From CAIMUS01 sp046347625 (lineage in GTDB: Bacteria; Pseudomonadota; Gammaproteobacteria; Competibacterales; Competibacteraceae), in contig JAXMFU010000001.1 in assembly GCA_046347625.1 (NCBI GenBank), forward strand, positions 1,364,001-1,428,000: a stretch of DNA of 64,000 nucleotides, given 5' to 3'. The notes beneath the pieces are model-generated. The model had not been told where the DNA came from. It did no database searches and saw only the letters and a program-made list of their open reading frames with translations. How positions within the stretch are numbered: the first letter of the stretch is position 1; each line of letters starts with the position of its first letter. Shown in pieces: positions 52,435-60,606 of this stretch. A program made the translations under genes and the position numbers.

Positions 52435-54125
52435 TCATCTAAGATCGATCAGCCGCTTGGCTTTGTGAGTCGCTCTTGGCAATTCGCCGGGTTCGAGCAC
52501 GACGACCTCTTTGGGTTTGACACCGAGGCGAGCCTTAAGCTGATGGGAGACGTCCTCGGCCAGGTTATCGCCAGCCTCGCCAATCCCATAATTCCTTTCC
52601 ACCTCGACCTTATAGCGGGTCGTGAAAGCTTCCTGAAAAACGGTAATTCAGTATTCGCCGGTCAGTGTCTCGATATTTCTGATGACATATTCGATATCGC
52701 TGGGAAACACATTAACACCCGAGACAATAAACATATCATCGAGCCTGCCGGTAATATCGATCCTGGCATGCGTTCTACCACAGGCACAGGGCTCTCGATT
52801 GACCGTGCCGATATCACCCGTTCTAAAGCGAATCATCGGTCTGGCGGTTTTCCGCAGGGTCGTCAAGACCAGTTCGCCGCGCTCACCCTCCCGTACCGGT
52901 TCCAGCGTCTCCGGATGAATGACTTCGACGACCAGATGATCCTCGGCCAGATGCAATCCCTATCTTTCATTGCACATGCCGGCACAGGCGCCGAAGATAT
53001 CGGAAATGCCGTAAAAGTCGACGACCTGCGCTTCCCAGAGCGTTTCGATGGCCGCCCGCGTGGCGGCGATGGAACCGCCCGGCTCGCCAGCCACGATAAT
53101 CCGGTTGATCGCCAAGTCCCCAGCCGGATCTATACCCTGGTTTTTGGCGGTTTCACCGAGATACCAGGCATACGACGACGTGGTCCAGATTATCGTAGGG
53201 TTAAATTCCTGCAAGATGAACAGCAGCCGGTCGGAAGGAATCGCACCGGCCCAGAGACACAGCGCCCCCAGGTTCTGGGCGCCGGTCACATCGGGTCCCC
53301 CGACGAACAGCGTAAAATTCAGAGCATGGACATAGCGATCCTCCGGCCGCATGCCGGCCGCCCAGAACAGCCGGCTCTGCACATTCTGGAATGCCTCGAA
53401 ATCCTGGCGGGTAAAGGGGCTTAAGGTGATTTCTGGCAAAGACTATACCGGAAAGTCGGGCGTGGGTGGGTCTGGATTCCCCTCCTTGGATAAGGAGGGG
53501 TGGCGCGAAGCGCCGGGGTGGTTCGATCGTGCGGACTGAACCCCCCCGCCCTTCGGGCACCCCCCCTTGGCAGCTTTCTGGGGTAGGTTTTTTGTCATTC
53601 CGGCAGGGAAGCCGGAATCCAGGGTCAGGGAGAGGGTGTGATCCCACTTTTACTTCCCGGTAACTGGGTTTCGGCATTCCCTGCCGGAACGACAGCTTGT
53701 CCCCGTTTACCCAATTACTCTAAAAACCTACCCCAGAAAGCCCCTTGGCAGGGGGGGAATAAAGACCAGACCTACAGGTATGATCTTTTTCGGAAATCAC
53801 CTAAGGTGGGAACGCCGGTCGAATCGCTGGAGGCCGAGACAAAGACAACCTCTCTTTCTTCCACGGCGGTCATATCCCCCAGAAGCGGCTTTACTAATTG
53901 CCTTTCCCGTTCGACCTTTTTATCCACGAAAGGAAACTTTTTTAAATCCACCAGACTGTTAAAATCAGCGGGCCTTACTTTGACTTTTTCGAAGGTTTCA
54001 TGATAGTAATTGGAGTGCTGGTAGGCTAATTCGAGGTGTACGGCCAATTGATGTGTCTGATAAGCCTCCAGTTCCGCCCGTGGCAAGGTTTCAATCGTTT
54101 CATTCCAATAGGTCTGATTCATCAT
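52435..54125 (-). pseudogene. Phenylacetate-CoA ligase family gene, broken
   Basis: Reading from ATG at 54125, the frame begins MMNQTYWNETIETLPRAELE, then RQLVKPLLGDMTAVEEREVVFVSASSDSTGVPTL. At 53804-53422 it is split by a 377-bp insertion plus 3-bp target duplication. Removing it gives VPTLSPFTRQDFEAF in frame, as in the family. Downstream are an in-frame TAG (52960-52962) and an in-frame TGA (52648-52650); reading on gives the family C-terminus ending KRLIDLR. Without the insert the frame is exactly 437 codons. So it is an AMP-forming acyl-CoA ligase inactivated by at least three events. Confidence 0.88.
53425..53801. mobile_element. MITE-like insertion in the ligase gene
   Basis: The ends are imperfect inverted repeats: GGTGATTTCTGGCAAAGACT at 53425 and GGTGATTTCCGAAAAAGATC on the minus strand from 53801. 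The element is flanked by TAA at 53422-53424 and 53802-53804, a 3-bp target duplication. It encodes no transposase. Inside is a second inverted repeat (CTTTCTGGGGTAGGTTTTT near 53573-53592 and its complement near 53724-53743) and CATTCC-GGAATG type palindromes, so it may itself be a nest of repeats. Confidence 0.82.
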
Positions 54126-54194
54126 TGCACTCTTTAAAAGCCACTTCTTTATCCGGCTTCGACACCGCCGGTCATTGAAAAAACAATTAATTCG

Positions 54195-54698
54195 CTAGGG
54201 CCGCCGTTGGCGCCGATACTCGGCGAACGGCTGTTGTTCGTAAGCCCCGTCGCTGACATAGCGGCCCAGTAATTGGAAATCGGCCGGCTCGGTCAGAACA
54301 CCGGCATAGCGGTACAGTATCTGGCCGTTACCGTCGTAGAAGACAAATACCGGGGTGGCAAGGAGATGCAACCGGCTGGCCAGTTCGCGGACGGTGGTAG
54401 ACTTGCCGGTAGAATCGATCAGCATGGCATCGCTGTCGAGACTGACCGCAACCGTATGAAACCGATGAGTAATGGCGGTTTCCGTGGCTGTATCGCGCAA
54501 TACGGTGCGTTTCATCCGCTCGCAATACCCGCAATCGGCCTGCTCGAACATCACCATGAGTTGTTTTTTCTCGGTGCGGGCGGTGACCACGGCGGCGGCC
54601 AGATCGTTCGTACTGGTCTCGAACAGCGCGGAAAAAGCCGCCGGCACGTACAACAGCGTGGCGATCAACCCCCGGCGGAAGCCCCTGCTGAAGACCAT
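54195..54698 (-). CDS. Thioredoxin-fold periplasmic protein
   Basis: A 167-residue protein with an N-terminal signal or anchor (about 8-25) and a CGYC redox motif at residues 56-59 (EQADCGYCERMKRTV). Later VFVFYDGNGQILYRYAGVL is typical of SoxW/DsbE-like thioredoxins. It likely reduces or exchanges disulfides in the periplasm. It lies 10 bases downstream of the ABC permease and is probably co-transcribed. A link to sulfur chemistry is inferred. Confidence 0.82.
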   Translation of the reverse strand: MVFSRGFRRGLIATLLYVPAAFSALFETSTNDLAAAVVTARTEKKQLMVMFEQADCGYCERMKRTVLRDTATETAITHRFHTVAVSLDSDAMLIDSTGKSTTVRELASRLHLLATPVFVFYDGNGQILYRYAGVLTEPADFQLLGRYVSDGAYEQQPFAEYRRQRRP

Positions 54699-54708
54699 GA
54701 GCGAACCC

Positions 54709-55545
54709 TTACCGCAACCAGAACAGCGCCCGCTGCCGGACGCTGTCGAGTAATGTCATCGCCAGATAGGTGACCAGGCCGGTGTAGAGAATGCCGGCGA
54801 CCATCCGTGGATAGTCGGCGAAATCGGCGTAGTATTGGACGAACCGTCCCAGCCCGGCATTGGCGCCGAACAGTTCGGCCACGGTCAACAGAATGAAGGC
54901 AAAGCCCAGACCCACCGCCATGCCGGAGAAGATATGCGGCAGCGCCGCCGGAAACACCACCTGGCGCTGGTATTCCCAGCCCTTCAGACCCAGGATTCGA
55001 GCGCTGTCACGATGGCGCCCTTCCAGCGCATGCGCCCCGGCGGCGGCATTCTGAAAGATCGGCCAGAACGCGCCGATGAAGACCACGAAGATGGCCGACA
55101 GGCGGAAGGTCGGCAGAATCGCAATCGCATAGGGAATATAGACGGTCGGTGGCACCGGCGCGGCCACTCGCGCCACCGGAAACAGCGCTCGTTGCAATCG
55201 GGTCGAGCTACCCACCCATAAGCCGGTCACGACGCCCAGTACGGTGGCCAGTACGAAACCGGGCACCAGGATCAGGAGTGAAGCGACCGTCCCACGCCAG
55301 AGTTCCGGCAGGGAGTCCCACAGGGCCTGGGCGGTGGCGGCGGGTGAAGGCAGCAGAGGATTGGGTCCCTGAGAAACCAGGGCGCTGAGCAGTGACCAGG
55401 CGAGCAGTAATCCGGTCCAGACCAGCACGGCGTCGCGATAGGCCCATAGTCGGCTCCAATAGCTATCGTCGGCGCGGGGCGGGGTCCGTTCCAACTCGAA
55501 CGGCAGGACTTCGGTCTCGGTGGGAAAAACGGTTTCGTCGGACAT
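54709..55545 (-). CDS. ABC transporter permease, taurine/sulfonate type
   Basis: A 278-residue inner-membrane protein with about six helices and the EAA-like loop region GAHALEGRHRDSARILGLKGWEYQRQVVFPAALPHI. This matches SsuC/TauC-type permeases. Its gene is flanked by ATPase and binding-protein genes of the same family. The substrate is probably a sulfonate or taurine, but nitrate- or thiamine-precursor-type members share the fold. Confidence 0.88.
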   Translation of the reverse strand: MSDETVFPTETEVLPFELERTPPRADDSYWSRLWAYRDAVLVWTGLLLAWSLLSALVSQGPNPLLPSPAATAQALWDSLPELWRGTVASLLILVPGFVLATVLGVVTGLWVGSSTRLQRALFPVARVAAPVPPTVYIPYAIAILPTFRLSAIFVVFIGAFWPIFQNAAAGAHALEGRHRDSARILGLKGWEYQRQVVFPAALPHIFSGMAVGLGFAFILLTVAELFGANAGLGRFVQYYADFADYPRMVAGILYTGLVTYLAMTLLDSVRQRALFWLR

Positions 55546-55557
55546 CGATGGCTCCTA

Positions 55558-56340
55558 TCAGGCGGCCAGCCGTTGCAAGGTATCGGCCTGCAAGCGGGCG
55601 GCAATCTGCTCCCGCAGTTCATGGAAAGTCGCGCTTTCGAACAAGGTGCGCCGGTCGCGCCGGCGCGGCGGCGGTACGGCCAGATCGGCAATGATCCGAC
55701 CCGGCGCCGAGCCCAGCATGATCACACGATCGCCCAGATACAGGGCCTCATCGACATCATGAGTGACGAACACCAGGGTTTTACGAGGTTGGGCGGTTTC
55801 GACAATATCGACCAGCAGATCCTGCAAGCGGGCGCGATTTACCGGATCCAGTGCGCCGAACGGCTCATCCATCAGCAGCAGCGGCGAACCCAGCGCCAGC
55901 AAGCGGGCAATCGCGCCGCGCTGCTGCATGCCGCCGGAAAGCTCGAAGGGATACTGCGCGATTGCATCATCGAGTCCAACCCGGCGCAGCCAGTGCACGG
56001 CGGTCTTGCACCGTTCGGCCTTATCGGCCTGTGGTCGGGACTTGCCGACGGCCAGGGCAACGTTATTGACCATCGTCAGCCATGGAAACAGGGAATAATC
56101 CTGAAAGACCAGCCCCCGTTCCAGGCTGGTGCCCCGGATCGGCTGACCGCGCCAACTCAGGCGCCCGTGGCTGGGTTTCAACAGTCCGGCCAGCAACCGT
56201 AACAGGGTCGACTTACCGGACCCGCTCGCCCCCAACAGCGAGACGCGCTGTCCCTCTGGAATGTCCAGCCGAATCCGCTCGAGAACCGACACCGTGCCAT
56301 ACTGCACGCTGACATCCTCCAGTAATAAGCCATCACTCAT
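55558..56340 (-). CDS. ABC transporter ATP-binding protein, taurine/sulfonate type
   Basis: A 260-residue ATPase with Walker A GASGSGKS, signature LSGGMQQR, Walker B LLLMDEPFGALD and the H-loop VTHDVDEAL. This is the SsuB/TauB/NrtD group. It overlaps the binding-protein stop by four bases and precedes the permease by 12 bases. Confidence 0.92.
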   Translation of the reverse strand: MSDGLLLEDVSVQYGTVSVLERIRLDIPEGQRVSLLGASGSGKSTLLRLLAGLLKPSHGRLSWRGQPIRGTSLERGLVFQDYSLFPWLTMVNNVALAVGKSRPQADKAERCKTAVHWLRRVGLDDAIAQYPFELSGGMQQRGAIARLLALGSPLLLMDEPFGALDPVNRARLQDLLVDIVETAQPRKTLVFVTHDVDEALYLGDRVIMLGSAPGRIIADLAVPPPRRRDRRTLFESATFHELREQIAARLQADTLQRLAA

Positions 56341-57371
56341 AGCGCGTCTTTCTGCTGGAAACCGGCCTGGAGCTTTCTCCAGAAGGGGTCCTGCGGGTTT
56401 TCCCGCACCAGTTGGTCGAGGACTTTCTTATAAATGCCGGCATTCACATTGGCGGCGATATCGCGATTCTGTGCCGGAATGAAGTCACTGCTCTGCATGA
56501 CCTGCCAGAACTGCCGTACTCCCTTGAGATTCGGGTCGCTGGATTGATCCAGATAGGGCTGATAATAGGCCCGTTCCAGCAGGGCACGGTCCAGCTTGAC
56601 GTATTTGGCAATGGCATCGATGGTTTCCTGATGGTTCTCCGCGGTGAATTTCTCGGCCCGCAGAATAGCGCGCAGGAATTTTTCCCAAGTGGCGGTATCC
56701 TGGACCCGGTTCGAGGCGATCACCAGCCGGCAGCAGGGATGCCCCGGTTGCAGGTCGGTCGAATGGAACACGATCTTCAGACCCTGCTCCTCGGCGCGCA
56801 GATCATGCGGTCCCCAGAGTACCCCGGCGTCCACCTGACCGGATTTAATCGCTTCCAGTACCGCCGGTGGATTCTTCAGTTCGAAGATCTGCACATCGGT
56901 CTTCCAGTTCAGCCCGGCATCCTTCAGCGCCCCGCGCAGTACCGCATCGCCGGTGGCCATCCGTACGGTGGCGATTTTCTTACCCTTCAGATCGGCGATA
57001 GCGTGTATCTTCGCCGCCGTGTCGGGTGTGGTGACGATGGAGGCATCGCCACCCATGATCCCGCCGATAATCTTGAGGTCGGTACCCTTGGCGATATGCG
57101 CCAGCGGCGCAGTGGTGCCAAAGGCCCCGATATCCAGCTTGCCAGCCACGACCGCATTCAGGCCGTCCGCCGAGTTGATAAACTCGATCAGTTCGACATC
57201 CAACCCTTCCTGGGCGAAAAAGCCCTGTTCCTTGGCAACAAAGAATTTGGCATGGCCGGTGACCGGCAGATAGCCGACTTTCAGCGGCTCGCCGGCAACA
57301 GCGACCACACCGATACCGATAAGGATCAGCACCGTGCCCGCCAGCCGGGTAAGCCAAGAGTTAATGTACAT
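56337..57371 (-). CDS. ABC transporter substrate-binding protein, NMT1/SsuA type
   Basis: A 344-residue periplasmic protein with a signal peptide (TRLAGTVLILIGIGVVAVAG), then LKVGYLPVTGHAKFFVAKEQGFF, typical of the SsuA/TauA/NMT1 fold. ATG at 57371 was chosen because AGGAG lies just upstream and the signal peptide then starts properly; the frame runs on to 57494. It is the first gene of a four-gene operon with the ATPase, permease and thioredoxin-like protein. Confidence 0.88.
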   Translation of the reverse strand: MYINSWLTRLAGTVLILIGIGVVAVAGEPLKVGYLPVTGHAKFFVAKEQGFFAQEGLDVELIEFINSADGLNAVVAGKLDIGAFGTTAPLAHIAKGTDLKIIGGIMGGDASIVTTPDTAAKIHAIADLKGKKIATVRMATGDAVLRGALKDAGLNWKTDVQIFELKNPPAVLEAIKSGQVDAGVLWGPHDLRAEEQGLKIVFHSTDLQPGHPCCRLVIASNRVQDTATWEKFLRAILRAEKFTAENHQETIDAIAKYVKLDRALLERAYYQPYLDQSSDPNLKGVRQFWQVMQSSDFIPAQNRDIAANVNAGIYKKVLDQLVRENPQDPFWRKLQAGFQQKDAL

Positions 57372-57511
57372 CGACGCGCTCCTGGGGTTAGAGGAGTGAG
57401 ACAGCATGCGGGATCGGTCGAAGCCGGCAAGCCCGGCGTTGTAACCCGGTAAGCCTGGCCAGGATCGCCTCCCGCTGAAAACCGATAAAATCAATAAGAT
57501 TAGCAGGATAT

Positions 57512-57540
57512 AGTATAGAGAAGGGTCTATATAGCGACAA
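57512..57540 (-). promoter_or_regulatory. Predicted promoter of the ABC operon
   Basis: On the minus strand TTGTCG (57535-57540) and TATACT (57512-57517) are 17 bases apart. The match is four of six for -35 and five of six for -10. The leader to the ATG is about 140 bases. Confidence 0.45.
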
Positions 57541-57571
57541 AGAATAAAATCGGATTTAGTTATAATTATTG

Positions 57572-57805
57572 ATTATTAAACAGAGAGGTAGCGCGCTGCG
57601 GCTTGGCGAGGGCGACTTTGGTGGCCTTGTACCGCATGCGGTCCAATTACCGCTGGACTTCCTCATGGTATCTACACTGGCTATTTAATTTTGGGCCTGA
57701 TCAGATCGTATGACACGCAAGCAGTTCAAAATTCAACGTGTTTCCGGCATGCCAGTTTCTGCCGAGGAACTGCTTGCCGATCTTCGTGCCACAGCCGACA
57801 GTTTG
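57572..57805 (+). pseudogene. Gene remnants before the truncated RAYT
   Basis: Two fragments are seen. One frame (about 57594-57689) ends LPLDFLMVSTLAI and stops. Then ATG at 57709 starts MTRKQFKIQRVSGMPVSAEE, continuing LLADLRATADSLH. The second breaks at 57806, where RAYT sequence begins. It may be the N-terminus of a DNA-binding or endonuclease-type protein, but no family could be assigned. Its frame does not continue into RAYT. Confidence 0.35.
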
Positions 57806-58229
57806 CACGGTCGGGGACATCGAGCCCCCGGCGTTCCTGGCGACGGATTGGCTCTTGCGGGCATTCGGTGATGATCGGCAACAGGCCGTGAATGGCTACC
57901 GAAAGTTGGTTGCGGACGGCATGACAGCCCCGAGTCCCTGGCGGAATCTCAAGAATCAGGTGTATTTGGGGTCCGAGCGATTTGTCGAACAGCTGCAAGC
58001 CAGGATCGATCCTTCTCGCTCGCTAGGCGAGATACCGCAACGCCAGCGCCGGACCGTCGAGAGACCCTTGGCCTATTACTCGGCACATTATGCCGAGCGC
58101 GACCGAGCCATTGCCGAGGCCTACCGAACCGGTGCGTACAGCATGCAAGCCATCGCCGAGTATTTCGGCATCGGGCGTATGACCGTCAGCCGAGCGGTAA
58201 AACGATATGAAACCGACCATACATCGTAA
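57806..58229 (+). pseudogene. Truncated second RAYT copy (C-terminal half)
   Basis: From CACGGTCGGGGACATCGAGC at 57806 the sequence matches 40150-40571 with only a few changes. The HUH motif and catalytic tyrosine are missing; only the C-terminal half with the helix-turn-helix remains. It ends with the same stop, followed by a copy of the GGGAGACCTGACCCCG repeat at 58240. Confidence 0.88.
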
Positions 58230-58315
58230 TGTGGGTAATGGGAGACCTGACCCCGTTCTGTGCCGTTCTGTGTAAGTAAACCGTGCCTAACCTATAAAGC
58301 TTCAAAGAGACTTTT

Positions 58316-59284
58316 ATGGTCAGCTATACGAAAAAACTGTTGTTTCTTCTCTTCGGGAGTCTGGTGCTAGGTTGGTCACAGGGCGGGTATGCCATTACAT
58401 TCACGTTCACTCCGATCGATGTCCCTAATGCATCCTTTGGCCGGACCTTTGCCTACGGGATTAACGACGTGGGGCAGGTTGTCGGGAACTTCAGCAATAC
58501 CCCTGGCTATGTACATGGCTTTGTGAAGGACGGAGCCATATACACCCAGATCGATAATCCATTTGAATCATTTTTTCGTTCCAGGACTGCCGCCATGGGA
58601 ATTAACAACAAGGGGCAGATTATCGGATCCTTCGATGATATCGGTGGCAACACTCATGGCTTCATCAAGGATGGAGCTATATTCACTGCATTCGATGTCC
58701 CCGGTGTACGCTTCACTTACCCCAATGGGATTAACGATGTGGGGCAGATTGTGGGGTTTTTTATTGATGCCACCGGAATGTATGCATATGGCTTTGTGAA
58801 GGACGGGGCAATATTCACTTCAATCGAAATCCCCGGTGCAACTTCTACTGTGGCCAACGGGATCAACAATATGGGGCAGATTGTAGGTTTCTTTAATGAT
58901 CCCAATGGTAATATTTATAGTTTTATCAAGGACGGAGCCATATATACCCAGGTTGATAATGTCCCTGGTGCATACTACACCTATCCCTTTGGAATCAACG
59001 ACATAGGGCAACTTGTGGGATACTTTACCGATGATGCCACCGAAATGTATGCACATGGCTTTATGAAGGACGGGATAATGTTTACCCCGATCGATGTCCC
59101 CGGTGCAACCTCCACTGTGGCCTATGGGATCAATAATGTGGGGCAGATTGTAGGATCCTTCTATGATGCCAGTGGCCACCATGGCTTTATCGCAACCCCG
59201 GTCACTATGCCAGAGCCTGACACCGGGCTGTTGCTCGGCGCCGGAGCGATGGGGTTGGGTCTAGGCTGGCGGTATAGGCGGTGA
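58316..59284 (+). CDS. HAF-repeat protein with PEP-CTERM sorting signal
   Basis: A 322-residue exported protein: signal peptide (about 7-27), then six HAF-type repeats with the core GIN-x-x-GQ(I/V)VG-x-F (for example GINDVGQIVGFF), predicted to form a beta-propeller-like structure. The C-terminus is PEP-DTGLLLGAGAMGLGLGWRYRR, a PEP-CTERM signal (PEP motif, hydrophobic stretch, basic end), so it should be processed by an exosortase. The ligand is unknown. Exosortase genes are not in the window. Confidence 0.88.
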   Translation: MVSYTKKLLFLLFGSLVLGWSQGGYAITFTFTPIDVPNASFGRTFAYGINDVGQVVGNFSNTPGYVHGFVKDGAIYTQIDNPFESFFRSRTAAMGINNKGQIIGSFDDIGGNTHGFIKDGAIFTAFDVPGVRFTYPNGINDVGQIVGFFIDATGMYAYGFVKDGAIFTSIEIPGATSTVANGINNMGQIVGFFNDPNGNIYSFIKDGAIYTQVDNVPGAYYTYPFGINDIGQLVGYFTDDATEMYAHGFMKDGIMFTPIDVPGATSTVAYGINNVGQIVGSFYDASGHHGFIATPVTMPEPDTGLLLGAGAMGLGLGWRYRR

Positions 59285-59476
59285 CAACACTAAAGCTAGC
59301 TCGCGTAGGGCGGAATAAGCCGTCACGCCATATTCCGCCGAATGCTTTTCGGCTCATTCGCCCCATAGGGAAAGCACGGAAAAGAAGTTAGGTCTAGCAT
59401 TGTAGTATTCATTGGCATCTGTAGCCCAACTACCGATCAACGCTTTTTTTGCTCCTTAAAACGCTAACGAGCTGGA
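59285..59476. other. Intergenic region with a palindrome
   Basis: 190 bases between convergent genes. It contains GGCGGAATA (59309-59317) and TATTCCGCC (59331-59339), a 9-bp inverted repeat of the common REP type. No gene was seen. Confidence 0.5.
59309..59339. repeat. Inverted repeat GGCGGAATA/TATTCCGCC
   Basis: A 9-bp perfect inverted repeat with a 13-base loop. It could act as a bidirectional stem between the convergent genes, but no T-run follows. Confidence 0.6.
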
Positions 59477-59665
59477 TCAGTCATGGTAATTAGCCGTCGA
59501 CTTTATTCTTTTGTCCAGCGCCTGTCTCCGGCGGTCCACCACTCTGGTGAGTGGATGCTGCTCCATTTCCTGCAAGGCAATGACCATGGCATCGATGTCG
59601 TAGCCGTGTTGTCTGGCAAATTCATCCCTATTGCGCCAGACTTCCTCCAGGATTTCATTTCTCAT
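59477..59665 (-). CDS. Small antitoxin-like protein
   Basis: A 62-residue protein starting MRNEILEEVWRNRDEFARQH, of a type often encoded beside PIN-domain genes. ATG at 59665 was chosen: it lies within the PIN gene's 3' end (11-base overlap), and upstream codons in the frame have no ribosome binding site. It has no clear DNA-binding fold. A role as the antitoxin is inferred from position. Confidence 0.7.
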   Translation of the reverse strand: MRNEILEEVWRNRDEFARQHGYDIDAMVIALQEMEQHPLTRVVDRRRQALDKRIKSTANYHD

Positions 59666-60146
59666 CGTTACTGGCCTCCAAAATCTCAATGGGTGTACAT
59701 ATTTCCGGACAGGAATACCCCGCCGCGGCACACACCGATCGAACCACCGGTTTCATGACCGGATTATTAATGTGGCGGCAGTTCCAAGTCAGTAGCAGAT
59801 CAATGCAATGGACAGCCGCTACGGCAATATGGAGCGCATCTGCCTCTGCCTTAGAAGGGAGCGCCTGCTGCTGCACAAGGGTTTTAGCGAGCTCCCTTAC
59901 TTCAAGGGTTATCTGCAATTCAGGAATGCTCTGGAGGTAACCCAACCGCTTTTTTGCCGCTTCGGAATTTCCGACACGAGCTTCGGCCACGACAAGCTGT
60001 GATGTGAACAACTCGTACCGTGTTCTATACTCTTCCCACCAATCTCGTGTCGCCTGCTGACAGGCGGCTGTGAGCAGATCATGACTCGGCCTGTTGGCAA
60101 GATAGCTGATAACCGAAGTTTCGATGTAGACACTTTGAATTTCCAT
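59655..60146 (-). CDS. PIN-domain toxin-like protein (VapC type)
   Basis: A 163-residue PIN-domain ribonuclease-like protein: MEIQSVYIETSVISYLANRP, AEARVGN, and SKAEADALHIAVAAVHCIDLLLTWN in family order. The first acidic residue is E (VYIET) instead of the usual D, which may weaken activity; the other acidic positions are present. The toxin gene comes before the small partner gene, the reverse of most vapBC pairs. Confidence 0.82.
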   Translation of the reverse strand: MEIQSVYIETSVISYLANRPSHDLLTAACQQATRDWWEEYRTRYELFTSQLVVAEARVGNSEAAKKRLGYLQSIPELQITLEVRELAKTLVQQQALPSKAEADALHIAVAAVHCIDLLLTWNCRHINNPVMKPVVRSVCAAAGYSCPEICTPIEILEASNDEK

Positions 60147-60254
60147 GAAACCAGTCTAATCCTACGGGCGCATGCCTACAAGATGCGACCAAATATACAT
60201 CCGAGCCAGCATGGCTGGATTTACGAAGCCTGCGGAGCGCAATCCCGGTTCCGC

Positions 60255-60365
60255 TCCTAAAACCCGGATTCCGGCCTGCGGCCTGCATTCAGGGATGTCG
60301 CTAGCGGCGTGGTATCGGCTAACAGGTCCTAAAACCCGGATTCCGGCCTGCGACCTGCATTCAGG
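60255..60365. repeat. 39-bp direct repeat, two copies
   Basis: TCCTAAAACCCGGATTCCGG and the following 19 bases occur at 60255-60293 and 60327-60365, differing at one base (GCGGCC versus GCGACC). The period is 72 bases. Confidence 0.8.
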
Positions 60366-60464
60366 CTACCACTGCTGGAGTGTGGAAAACCACGGAAGCA
60401 GCGAAAGGACCAAGCTGATGGGCACCAGCGTCGTGCTTGGAAAGCCTGGTAGCCAGGTTCCCGG

Positions 60465-60506
60465 CTAATTCAAAATTGCTCGAAGCATATAAAAAATTTG
60501 AATTAG
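60465..60506. promoter_or_regulatory. Palindrome upstream of encapsulin gene
   Basis: CTAATTCAAA (60465-60474) and TTTGAATTAG (60497-60506) are perfect inverted arms with a 22-base AT-rich centre. It lies 100 bases before the encapsulin start and may be an operator; no regulator has been matched. Confidence 0.35.
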
Positions 60507-60606
60507 GCAGCAGATCATTGTGATATACAATCACCAGTTCACATCAACTTACCCTGCAAGACCATAAAGTAAAAGTTGTACTTCACTGCATCGAGGCATT
60601 GATCCC

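Larger units (their letters stand above)
60147..60606. other. Intergenic region upstream of the encapsulin operon
   Basis: 460 bases with no supported gene. The left half contains the paired 39-bp repeats (listed), which look like remnants of a repetitive element. The right half is AT-rich and probably carries the encapsulin promoter. A palindrome lies 100 bases before the start (listed). Confidence 0.5.

Noticed and set aside
52960..52962. Stop-codon recoding (UAG or UGA read as an amino acid) in the ligase gene
   Set aside because: No recoding signal is visible and the gene also carries an insertion, so simple decay is the better explanation.
52465..53424. 319-codon plus-strand frame over the ligase gene
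   Set aside because: Antisense to the broken ligase; coding similarity is on the minus strand only.
60255..60365. CRISPR array
   Set aside because: Only two repeat units with no regular spacer set and no cas genes in the window.
60172..60468. 98-codon plus-strand frame before the encapsulin
   Set aside because: It runs through the 39-bp direct repeats and has no ribosome binding site or known product.
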